From Parvularia atlantis (Eukaryota; Opisthokonta; Rotosphaerida), in NCBI GenBank assembly GCA_943704415.1, contig CALSCO010001842.1:1-17592 (forward strand): a stretch of DNA of 17,592 nucleotides, read 5' to 3'. Shown here piece after piece: positions 10,413 through 17,592 of this stretch. The first letter of the stretch is position 1. Every line of letters starts with the position of its first letter. The position numbers and the translations under genes were made by a program. The notes below the pieces were generated by a model. That model made no database searches. It was not told the DNA's origin and saw only the letters and a list, made by a program, of their open reading frames with translations.

Positions 10413-11581
10413 ATGGCCCGGCTCGCGGTCGTGCCGCCGGTGACCTGGTTCACGCCGCTGCTGCGCCGCACCGTCGCGGCCGAGATCGCCGCGCGCGGCG
10501 TGGCCGATCCGCGCGAGTACGTCTTTGCACAGCCGCTGCTGCGCGGCACGGTGTGGGCGCGGTGCGCGACAATGGCTCGTGCGGGGGTAGTACGCGTGCA
10601 TTGATCGCACCCGCCGGCCGCGGAGCAGGCCGAACCGCTTCCGGATGGACGTCGCGATCGAGGGGCTGCCCGGCGTGCACGGCTGCTACTGCCCCGCCAC
10701 GACCCGCATCGGCGCCATCCGCTTCCGCAACGTACCCTGCCTCGTCTCGCGCGCGACCGAGCACAGCGAGCCGCGGCGCAACCAGCGCGTCTCATCGTTC
10801 ACGGTCGAGGCCATCTCGCTGGACGAGCAGCCGACGCCCGCCGACGGCCCCGGCCACGAGTGCTCGTGGATCAGCATCAACCAGGTGCGCACGCCTGCAC
10901 AGGCGGTCGTCGCGTTGGCAGACGCCTGCCATTAGGGCGCGACCAATCGCTACGTCGAGTTCTTCCTGCGCTCGGGGGCGCTGAGCGAGCTCGTGCCCGG
11001 GCGCGGTGCGACGAAGAACGTGCGCCGCGAGCAGCGGCTTGGCAGCGACCGCATCGACTTTTGCGTCGAGGACTCGGTGTACATCGAGGTGCGACGCGTC
11101 CGCCGCGCACGTCACAGCACAGCTCACATGCGCGCCCAGGTCAAGACGTTCCTGGCGCAGCTGCCCGACATGGAGCAGCACTCGCAGTTCAACGCCAAGA
11201 TGAGCAAGCGGCGCTTTACGGCGTTCGAGCGCCTGCTCGGGCAGCTGCGCTCGCTCGGGGCCGCGCGCGAGCTCGGCCAGCGCGCCGCCCTGCTCCTCTG
11301 GTGCGCACTTCTGCAAGCGCGTGGTACAGTGCAGCTCACGCGTTCGCACGCACGTCAGCTTTGGCTACGACGCCGCGTCGTACAACCTGCTCGCGCGCAT
11401 GCCCACCGCGCACGGGCACGACGACGGCGTCGTGCAGGCGGTCGAGGCGGCGGCGGCGCGCGGCGTCGAGTTCTGGCAGGCCAACATGGACATCCGCGCG
11501 CACGGCGTGCGGCTGCGCAAACTCGTGCGCCTCTTGGACGCCCCAGCAGCAGCAGCAGCTGCTGCTGCTCCCGGGCCGTGA
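10413..11581 (+). CDS. SfsA-like DNA/RNA nuclease (PD-(D/E)XK fold)
   Basis: Five exons (10413-10561, 10629-10884, 10936-11088, 11140-11300, 11359-11581) give 313 aa, longer than bacterial SfsA (~230). SfsA joins an N-terminal OB-like domain to a PD-(D/E)XK nuclease domain. Here the N-terminal match is LLRGTVWARPNRFRMDVAI (42-60) and the altered YCPATTRIG (70-78; bacteria have HCPNTGRM). The nuclease core is GSDRIDF with D176, then YIEVK with E186 and K188. The family's C-terminal pattern appears as VVQAVEAAAARGVEFW (264-279). An intron with donor gtgcga cuts exactly between Glu and Val of the catalytic EVK, and its removal restores the motif. The first ~40 residues are extra (MARLAVVPPV, then RR) and could be an organelle signal, which is a guess. 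The protein ends in an eight-Ala run made by a CAG/CTG palindrome. SfsA is chiefly prokaryotic, so bacterial or organellar ancestry is likely, but five exons imply long residence. Confidence 0.75.
11548..11569. repeat. 22-bp perfect CAG/CTG palindrome
   Basis: The coding strand runs (AGC)n into (TGC)n around a central AGCT, giving a perfect inverted repeat able to form a hairpin. It encodes most of the poly-Ala tail of the SfsA-like protein, just before its stop. Such inverted trinucleotide runs are prone to slippage. Confidence 0.9.
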
Positions 11582-11691
11582 GCGACGTGAGCAAACCGCG
11601 TCGCGGCCAAGGGCGTGAGCAACGTGTATTTCTGATCAACTGACAGCACAAGCGGGGATGGGGGGAGAGTTGGGCGGGCCGGTAGTATGGA

Positions 11692-13422
11692 TTACTGCGC
11701 GTTCAGTTTGGAGGCTGCGCCGGCGGGTCGCCCTTTTGCAGAGAAAACCGGCGGGGGCGGGTTGTAGCGGTCTTCTTTGCACAAGATTGCAAGCTGGCCA
11801 GGGCTCTCGTGCGGACTCTCAGAGAATAGGCGCAGAACGGTTTCATGGGCGTCAAAGGCGGTTGAATCGATCTTCCACTCGTGCTTGCTGTTCGAGTGCC
11901 ACGTCGCAAAGGCGCGATCGCAATGCTCTGCCGCTTGTTCCGCGGTCCAGCCGTTGACGCGCTGAAGGTGGGCGCGAGCCAGCGCACCGCGACCCCTCTC
12001 CTGCGCCTTGCCCATGTGCTTGACGTCGTGACATGCCCAGCACAAGACCTCGAACTTGCGGAACATCATCGTGTAACCTGCGTCCTTGCTGTGCTCTAGT
12101 TCCCAGTGCTGATGTAGGGCGAGGGTCGTGCGCAGTCGAGGAACACCGCAGATCTCGCAATTGTACTGCGCTCGCTTGAGCTCGTGCAGCCGTAGCGCTC
12201 GCCATACGTTGTCCCGCACACACTCGGTGTAGGGAACGGAGCGCACACTTGATGGAACAAGCTCGATCTGCAGGCGGCTGTGGCTCTTTTTGCGTGCTTT
12301 GCTCGCAGACTCCAAGTCAGGATCATGATCGACGTACTCACGGCCATGGTCGTTGGCCACACCGGCGGAAGACGTGGAGTTGGCGATCTTCAGCTCATCG
12401 GCGGCGACTAATTTCGCATTCTGCCAGTCAGTTGGAAGCTGGTTGTGGTTTTCGTGCATCATGATTTGCTCCTGAGCATGGCTCTCAGGCTGTTGCAGCT
12501 GCTGTGTCTCGGAGTTGAGTGGCTCAGGCTGAGCGGCGTCGGTGCAAAGGTAGCTGGTGCCAATGCCAGCGCTGGTGCCCGGGCCCTGCTCGCCGGCCAG
12601 CTGCGCTTGGGCAGCTGGTGAGACCGTGATTTCGCTGGCATCCTTGTTCTGCTCAAGTTGCTCTGGAACGAAAGGCGCTGGCAAAGTTGGCGTGCTACCA
12701 GTAGCAACTGCCGAGCCGAAGCCGATGAAATACGTCTCTTTCCGAGTCTGCATCCTCGCAAACGCTGCCTTGTAGGCCTCTATTTGACGCATGCTCCGAC
12801 TCAACGGCCGGACATAGGCGGGCAGTTCTTCGTCGCCGTTGGGACTCGAGACCGTAATCGTCGATGAGAGTGCGGCCGTGAGCACGGGCCTGCTGCGCTC
12901 TTTCAAAAGCTCCGCCGCGGACGGGAGCCACACGTCGATCTTGGGAGCGGCAGATGCGCTGCTGTGCTGCAGCAACTTGCGCGGCGGCGGCGAGCACGTG
13001 GTCTCGTTGGTGTAGATCAGCCCGTACACGCTGTCTTGCGTATGCTTGTTGTGCCAAGTGTCCATGGCCTTGGCGACCTGCTCCTCGGCCTTGCGGCGGC
13101 CGACGCGGTTCTTCTCCATTGACTTGGCATCGTCGCCCGTTCGCAGATACTTCACCTCCACGACCAGAACGCGGGCAGGCTCGTGCGGCTGTTCGTACAG
13201 CGCCTTAGGGTCGCTGGCGAAGACGAGGTCGCCGCGACCGAGCTGGGTCCAGCCGGCGACAAAGTCCCACTCGGCCGCAACGGCGTGCGGAAACTGGGGC
13301 GGGGCGAAGAAGAAAAGCAGCGCCTCCTGCAGCTGCCGTTCGCCCGCGTCCGGTGTGCCCGCGAGCACTCGGCGCATGAAGCGCAGCAGCTCGGTGCGGC
13401 GCTCGCGCTCGGCGGCGTCCAT
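11692..13422 (-). CDS. Intronless two-nuclease protein: PD-(D/E)XK plus HNH
   Basis: A single 576-aa exon. Residues about 5-140 look like a restriction-type PD-(D/E)XK fold: a helix with E33, GRGDLVF with D65, VLVVEVKY with E89 and K91, then a helix with KAEEQVAKAM (111-120). A long polar, Gln/Ser-rich linker runs from about 150 to 385. Residues 415-515 form an HNH-type zinc domain: CEIC (422-425), HQHWELEH (437-444), CWACHDVKH (461-469), then HLQRVNGW and AFATWHSNSKHEW. This last part resembles small bacterial HNH proteins with CHEVKH and RVNGW motifs (from memory, not a search). ATG 13422 is the first ATG, though the frame is open upstream. Hand counts give 30, 34 and 35 G/C per 60 bases at three places, against 44 of 60 in the DEK gene. 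Lack of introns and lower GC suggest late acquisition or a mobile origin. The biological role is unknown: DNA repair, genome defence and selfish spread are all possible. Confidence 0.82.
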   Translation of the reverse strand: MDAAERERRTELLRFMRRVLAGTPDAGERQLQEALLFFFAPPQFPHAVAAEWDFVAGWTQLGRGDLVFASDPKALYEQPHEPARVLVVEVKYLRTGDDAKSMEKNRVGRRKAEEQVAKAMDTWHNKHTQDSVYGLIYTNETTCSPPPRKLLQHSSASAAPKIDVWLPSAAELLKERSRPVLTAALSSTITVSSPNGDEELPAYVRPLSRSMRQIEAYKAAFARMQTRKETYFIGFGSAVATGSTPTLPAPFVPEQLEQNKDASEITVSPAAQAQLAGEQGPGTSAGIGTSYLCTDAAQPEPLNSETQQLQQPESHAQEQIMMHENHNQLPTDWQNAKLVAADELKIANSTSSAGVANDHGREYVDHDPDLESASKARKKSHSRLQIELVPSSVRSVPYTECVRDNVWRALRLHELKRAQYNCEICGVPRLRTTLALHQHWELEHSKDAGYTMMFRKFEVLCWACHDVKHMGKAQERGRGALARAHLQRVNGWTAEQAAEHCDRAFATWHSNSKHEWKIDSTAFDAHETVLRLFSESPHESPGQLAILCKEDRYNPPPPVFSAKGRPAGAASKLNAQ

Positions 13423-13487
13423 GCGATTCAAGTTGGCAACTGGGGAAGCCCCGAAAGTAGTGTCACTCTGAAACAAACGTGTCTCAC

Positions 13488-14939
13488 TCAGCTCGCTGCC
13501 AGCCCCAGCGCAAAGCGCACGATGCGCGCACAGGCCTCGCGCAGCGTCGCCTGGTCGACGGTCAGGCCGATGCGAACTAGCCCCTCTGCGCTCTGGCCAA
13601 AGCTATCGGCGGGCAGGATCGAGACGCCCTCGCGCTCGAGCAGTGCCGAGGCAAAGTCGAACGGGGTGAGGCCCGAGCGGCGCACGTCGAGCAGCACAAA
13701 CATGCCGGCCTCGGGCCGCAGCACGGAGACGGCGGGCGCGGCCGGTGCGATCGCGTCCAGCACCTGTTGCGCGTGAGCGGCGGGGGCGACCGCGCGGGGC
13801 ACGCACGAGGTCGCGCCGCGTGCGCAGCTCCTCGCGCATGCGCGCCACGGCTTCATGCTGCTCGAGCGCGACGAGCGCCGCGTCCTGCACGAACGGCGGC
13901 AGGCCGTAGGTCATGCACAGATTAAGGTTGTAGACGTGCGCGGCGAGGTCGGGCGGGCCGATGACGTAGCCGACGCGCCAGCCCGTCTGCGCGCGCGCGT
14001 GTCTGAGCCGAGTGCAACGCACCAAGCGCAACGCACCATCGCGTGGCTCTTGGAGAAGCTGCGGAGGATCGCGACCTTGTCGACGGCCGGGTCGCGCACG
14101 GTCGTGCCGGCACTGGCCATGGGCCGGTCGAAGGTCTGCTCGGCGTAGACCTCGTCGCTGATGAGCCAGAGGTCGTGGCGGCGCGCGATCTCGGCGACGG
14201 CGTCGAGCTCATCGCGCGTCATGACGGCGCCGGTGGGGTTGTGCGGCGTGTTGACGACGATGGCGCGCGTGCGGGGCGTGATTGCGGCCTCGACCTGCCG
14301 CGCTGCGGGATGTCAGGCGACGTTGCGGGCGCTGGGCGTGCGCGCCTCGGCCGGGACGACGTGGAAGCCGTTCTCGAGGCGGAGCGGGACGTGGACCATG
14401 CTCGCGCCGGCGGCCCCGAGCGCGCCCTCGTATGTGACATAGCAAGGCTCGAGCACGACGACCTCGTCGCCGGGCAGGAGCGTGCACATGGCCTGTGCGG
14501 CGCCGTGAGCAAGGGCGATGCGATCGCGCGCGGCCGCCGCACCACGCCGAAGAGCGCGTTCTGGGCGCCGGCGCAGAGGATGACGCGATCCGGGGCGACG
14601 GGGCGGCCCCACTGCGCGGTGAGGTCGTCGGCCAGCGCGGCCAGCAGGCGCGGCTCGCCGCGGATGTTGCCGTAGTGCGTCCGCCCGGTGTCGAACGCGG
14701 CCTTGGCGGCGGCGACGACGGGCGCGGGTGTGTCAAAGTCCGGGTCGCCGACCGAAAGCATGATCGTGGCTGCGTCGCGGGTTAGCGCAGGACCGATAGA
14801 GACGGGTGGGAGGAGGGGGCGACACACGCTGCCCGGCCGCGACGCGCGCCATCGCCCGCTCGTGCACCGCCCACGCGCGCGAGCCGCTGCCGCCGACGCG
14901 CGCCACGCGCTCGGTCGCGAAGCGCCGCGTGGACGACAT
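13488..14939 (-). CDS. Class I/II PLP-dependent aminotransferase, bacterial AspB-like
   Basis: Six exons (14939-14828, 14769-14543, 14492-14346, 14294-14037, 13986-13807, 13763-13488) give 399 aa, the usual length. The enzyme moves an amino group between an amino acid and a 2-oxo acid using pyridoxal phosphate. Key residues: SVGDPDFDTP (43-52), the Y131 region (EPCYVTY), NPTG with N181, SDEVYAE with D209 and Y212, SFSKSHAM with the PLP lysine K244, TGWRVGY with R252, and LVRIGLT with the carboxylate-binding R372. It fits the Igamma-like group, including bacterial-type aspartate and prephenate aminotransferases; the substrate cannot be fixed. The join HVVPAE|VEAAITPRT needs a GC-AG intron (14345-14295), since reading on meets a stop. 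It shares a 37-base divergent gap with the cyclophilin gene, and the two-nuclease gene starts 65 bases after its stop on the same strand. Confidence 0.88.
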
Positions 14940-14976
14940 TCGACCGGATCGCCCTCGGAGCAACTTGAGTGCTCTG
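14940..14976. promoter_or_regulatory. 37-bp gap between divergent start codons
   Basis: The aminotransferase (-) and cyclophilin (+) start codons are 37 bases apart. A bidirectional promoter with very short leaders, or promoter elements inside coding sequence, is implied. No standard core-promoter motif stands out. Confidence 0.5.
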
Positions 14977-15826
14977 ATGTCGGCCGTCAAGAACCCGCGT
15001 GGTGCGCATGGTGCTCATCGCGTGCTGCGCGCGGGCTGATGGCTGAGGGGGGCGCGTGCGGCGGCGGCGGCGGCGGCGCAGTGTGGCTCGACATCGCGAT
15101 CGGCAAGGCGAGCCGTGCGTGTGGCGGCCTCCCGTTGGCGCGCGGTCGTGGCGCGGCTGATGCGCGATCGGCGCGGCGGGCACAGCGGCGCGCGTCGTGT
15201 TCGAGCTGTTCAAGCAGCAGACGCCGCTCACGGCCGACAACTTCCGCGCGCTGTGCACGGGCGAGAAGGGCGTGGGCGCGGCCGGCAAGCCGCTGCACTT
15301 CAAGGGCGCGCCGCTGCACCGCATCATCCCGGGCTTCGTGCGTCCGACGACGAATGCCGCGCGCACGACACGGCTGAGCGGCACGGCGCGGGCAGATGGC
15401 GCAGGGCGGCGACTTCACCCGCGGCAACGGCACCGGCGGCGAGAGCATCTACGGCGCGCGCTTCCGCGACGAGAACTTCACGGTCAAGCACACGGGCCGC
15501 GGCCTGCTCAGCATGGCCAACGCCGGCCCGCACAGTGCGTGCACCGCGAGGCGCGCGAGGGCCTTACGCACGGCGACTGCGCGCGCGCGTAGCCAACGGC
15601 TCGCAGTTCTTCATCACCTTTACGGCCACGCCGTTCCTCGACGGTACGTGGCGCGCGCTGCGGCCGCCAGTCGCTCACGCCCGCGGTCCGCACAGGCCGC
15701 CACGTCGTCTTTGGCCGCGTCGTCAACGGCATGGATGTGCTCGACAAGCTCGAGGCCGTCGGCACGAGCAGCGGCGCCACGCGCGAGTTTGTCAAGATCG
15801 CCGACAGCGGCGAGCTCAAGGAGTGA
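14977..15826 (+). CDS. Cyclophilin-type peptidyl-prolyl cis-trans isomerase
   Basis: Six exons (14977-15001, 15082-15114, 15186-15337, 15396-15534, 15593-15643, 15696-15826) give 176 aa, a single-domain cyclophilin. It turns proline peptide bonds between cis and trans, probably in the cytosol or nucleus as no signal peptide is seen. Visible motifs: [20 protein letters not shown] (24-43), HRIIPGF with the catalytic R65 and F70, [15 protein letters not shown] with Q73, [12 protein letters not shown] (115-125) and HVVFG with H136. An insertion, [16 protein letters not shown], marks the divergent-loop group common in plants and Cyp40-type proteins. The usual Trp of the cyclosporin site (W121 in human CypA) is Phe131 here. 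Each splice join restores a family motif, and all five introns are GT-AG. The stop is 42 bases from the convergent kinase stop. Confidence 0.93.
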
Positions 15827-15868
15827 CACTGTTGATGCACGCTGCCCTGTGCGGCACGACAGGTGTGC

Positions 15869-16364
15869 TCACAGGCAGTCGTCCACGGGCGCGCCGCCCG
15901 CGGAGAAGAGGCGCCGCCAGCGCGCCAGCTGCCGGCACAGCGGCAAGTAGAAGACGCGCAGGTCGTGCGGCGCAAAGCCGGCGGCGGCGAGGAACTGCAG
16001 TTCGGCGTCGTTGTGATCGTTGTCCGGCTGCGGTGCGACCGCGAGTGCGTCCAGCCGCGCGAGCAGCGCCAGGCCAAACAGGCGCTCGAGCTGCACGCGC
16101 ATCGCCCACAGCCACAGCCGAATCTGGTGCGCGTCAGCCGGGCGCTGCGCGGCGACGGCGGCGCCCGTGCGCTCGAAGATGCGCAGCAGTTTGACGCGCA
16201 GGTCGGCCGAGGTCGTGCTCGGCGCGGGCGGGGTCTGGGGCGCAAACAAGCGCGCGCGCCAGTCGAGCAGCTGCTGCGCCGAGGGCCGCTGCGCCGGGTC
16301 GTGCTGCAGCAGCCGGCCGACGAGCGCCGCGAGGAGCGGGCTGACCGGCCTGCGGTGCGCGTTC

Positions 16365-16422
<58 letters not shown>

Positions 16423-17374
16423 AGACAGCGCAAGGCGCGCGCACCGCGAGATCGGCTTGTAGCGCCCGGCGGTGACGAGCGCGCACAGGGCCGAGAAGGA
16501 CGTGGCGGCGGCGAAGGGGTGCTCGAGCGCGATCAGCTCGTACAAGACGACGCCGAGGGACCAGAGGTCGGTCTTGGCATCGTAGGGCTGGCGCGTGCAC
16601 AGCTCGGGGCTAAGGTAGAACGGGGTGCCGACGGACGTGCTGGTCTGCGCGCCAACGCGTGGGCAAGGCAAGGCACACGCAGGGCGGCGCACCTTGGCAT
16701 CGTCCGTCTCGAGCTCCTTCGACACGCCAAAGTCGCCCAGCTTGACGACATGGGCACGCGCGTCAACGACAAAGACGTTGTCGGGCTTGACGTCGCGGTG
16801 GACGATGCGGCGCGCGTGGATGTGCGCAAGCGCCTCGGCGATCTGGAAGAGCACGGCGAGCACGTCCTGCCCGTCGATGTGGGTTGGTTGAGCAGGGAGC
16901 GCGGCAGCCGTGCGCAGGCGCGCACCCGCTCAGCCAGCGGCGTGCCGGCGTCGCGGCGCGCGTCCAGCAGGCGGCGGAGGTCGCCATGGGGCGCGTACTC
17001 GGTGACGATGCACAGGCGCCCGCGCACGACAAACGACTCGACGTGGCGCACGACGGCGGCGTGGTCGGCGCGGCGCAGCAGCGCGGCCTCGGCCGGGGCG
17101 CGCGCGGCCTGGGCGGGCGAGAGGCGGGCGAGGTGGACGCACTTGAGCACGCGCAGGGCGTCGCCGTCGCGCCGGTCCTGGCGCGGCCTTGGGTGAGTGC
17201 GCGGGCGGGCAGGCGAGGCGAGGCGAGGCGAGGCGAGGCGCGACGCACGCGGACGAGGATGGCGCGGCCGTGCGCGCCCTGGCCGAGCACGCGCACGGGC
17301 GCGTAGCGGTCGAGGCGGCTGCTGTCGCTGCCGTCGCTGCTGTCGCTGCTGTCGCTGCTGCCGTTGGGTGGCAT
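15869..17374 (-). CDS. NEK-like serine/threonine protein kinase
   Basis: Five exons (17374-17249, 17177-16926, 16866-16693, 16644-16445, 16349-15869) give 410 aa. A short Ser/Asp repeat tail ([14 protein letters not shown]) comes first. The kinase domain covers about 22-285: glycine loop GQGAHG (31-36), VLK with K54, [10 protein letters not shown] (149-158), DFGVSK (171-176), [10 protein letters not shown] (190-199) and [11 protein letters not shown] (211-221). HRDVKPDN followed by GTPFYLSPE is typical of NIMA-related kinases, which act in mitosis and cilia; a related CAMK-like or CMGC-like kinase cannot be fully excluded. The 130-residue C-terminal part is helical and Leu/Arg-rich with no domain I recognise. 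Intron 4 holds a (CA)24 microsatellite and intron 1 a 5-bp repeat. The upstream region is rich in TGACG motifs. Confidence 0.87.
16371..16419. repeat. (CA)n microsatellite, about 24 units, in kinase intron 4
   Basis: An uninterrupted CA run lies within the 95-base intron 16444-16350. On the transcribed sense strand it is (GT)24, ending 20 bases before the 3' splice site and filling half the intron. Every unit adds a GT, the donor dinucleotide, next to a real acceptor. Confidence 0.97.
17211..17240. repeat. 5-bp tandem repeat (aggcg)6 in kinase intron 1
   Basis: Six head-to-tail aggcg units lie inside intron 17248-17178. On the sense strand they read (cgcct)6, giving a pyrimidine-rich stretch in an otherwise GC-rich intron. 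Confidence 0.9.
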
Positions 17375-17414
17375 GGTGAAGTCCGCCTTGTGCTCGACAT
17401 GTCGCTCGTGACAT

Positions 17415-17451
17415 GACGGCTTGACGTTCAGCGTTCAGCGACGGCTTGACG
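17415..17451. repeat. Direct repeat of gacggcttgacg, 25-bp period
   Basis: The 12-mer gacggcttgacg occurs at 17415-17426 and 17440-17451. Between them stands a doubled gttcagc. The spacing puts the copies about two and a half DNA turns apart. Confidence 0.85.
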
Positions 17452-17466
17452 AGGTGACGCGCGCTT

Positions 17467-17561
17467 CTTGACGTCCCGAGCACGGTCCAACAGCAGCAGC
17501 AAGGACAGCCCTTGACGTCCCGAGCACGGTCCACGCACCACCAACAGCAGCACGGACAGCC
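17467..17561. repeat. Imperfect tandem repeat, units of 44 and about 51 bp
   Basis: Unit one (17467-17510) and unit two (17511-17561) share an exact 23-base start (cttgacgtcccgagcacggt, then cca) and a similar end with cagcag and ggacagcc. The second carries an extra caccacc-type insertion. Both contain TGACGTCC and a CAG run. Confidence 0.85.
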
Positions 17562-17592
17562 CTCAACCTCCCCCCCCAAAAAAAAAAAAAAA

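Larger units (their letters stand above)
17375..17592. promoter_or_regulatory. Upstream region of the kinase gene with six TGACG motifs
   Basis: This 218-base region lies upstream of the kinase start. TGACG occurs at 17414, 17422, 17447, 17455, 17469 and 17513, the last two as TGACGTCC. TGACG is the core half-site of bZIP factors (CREB/ATF, plant as-1), so a regulatory cluster is plausible but unproven. Two direct repeats, listed separately, account for some of the copies. The window ends in C8 (17570-17577) followed by A15. Confidence 0.5.

Noticed and set aside
10413-13422. A restriction-modification or prokaryotic-style defence operon
   Set aside because: No methyltransferase specific for DNA, no helicase and no operon layout is present. 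The two nuclease genes face each other, and the nearby methyltransferase is a protein arginine enzyme.
13423-13476. TTG at 13476 as the start of the double-nuclease protein
   Set aside because: Nuclear genes nearly always start with ATG. The first ATG at 13422 comes before all recognised domain residues.
17570-17592. C8-A15 at the right edge as a telomere or a real poly(A) tail
   Set aside because: No telomere repeat unit is present and no gene ends here; it looks like a homopolymer where the sequence or assembly stops.

Overview
The window is nuclear DNA from a GC-rich, very gene-dense single-celled eukaryote. Ten genes are interrupted by 54 short introns, roughly 45-95 bases long. About 41 of these begin GTGCG, and five reading frames can only be joined across a GC-AG intron. 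The proteins are typical of eukaryotic nuclei: a PRMT1-type methyltransferase, a DEK protein, a borealin-like protein, a NEK-type kinase, GATA fingers and a BTB/T1 protein. The lineage cannot be settled from this sequence. GTGCG donors, frequent GC-AG introns and high GC would suit a haptophyte-like alga or a similar protist, but that is a weak inference.

Layout, left to right. 1-63 (+): edge of a coiled-coil gene. 140-1187 (-): BTB/T1 plus pentapeptide-repeat protein (KCTD9-like). 1188-1993: the only long gene-free gap, with two 12-bp tandem repeats. 1994-4127 (+): double GATA-finger factor with a Q-rich region and an AT-hook. 4275-5446 (+): borealin-like protein. 5575-7166 (-): PRMT1-like methyltransferase. 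7295-8852 (-): DEK-like chromatin protein. 8917-10380 (-): FHA-domain protein with an HMG-like segment. 10413-11581 (+): SfsA-like PD-(D/E)XK nuclease. 11692-13422 (-): intronless protein joining a PD-(D/E)XK domain to a bacterial-type HNH domain. 13488-14939 (-): class I aminotransferase. 14977-15826 (+): cyclophilin. 15869-17374 (-): NEK-like kinase. 17375-17592: repeat-rich kinase upstream region ending in C8 and A15 tracts.

Spacing is extreme. Two divergent pairs have start codons only 32 and 37 bases apart, and convergent pairs are separated by 42-128 bases. All gene models were built by hand: each exon was joined at splice sites that keep the frame and restore conserved motifs. They have no transcript support.

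Many genes concern chromatin and chromosome upkeep (borealin, PRMT, DEK, FHA/HMG, kinase, two nucleases). Eukaryotic neighbours need not be co-functional, so a shared pathway is speculation. The most unusual element is the intronless, less GC-rich double-nuclease gene. It looks foreign beside its intron-rich neighbours and lies tail-to-tail with a second PD-(D/E)XK nuclease gene.
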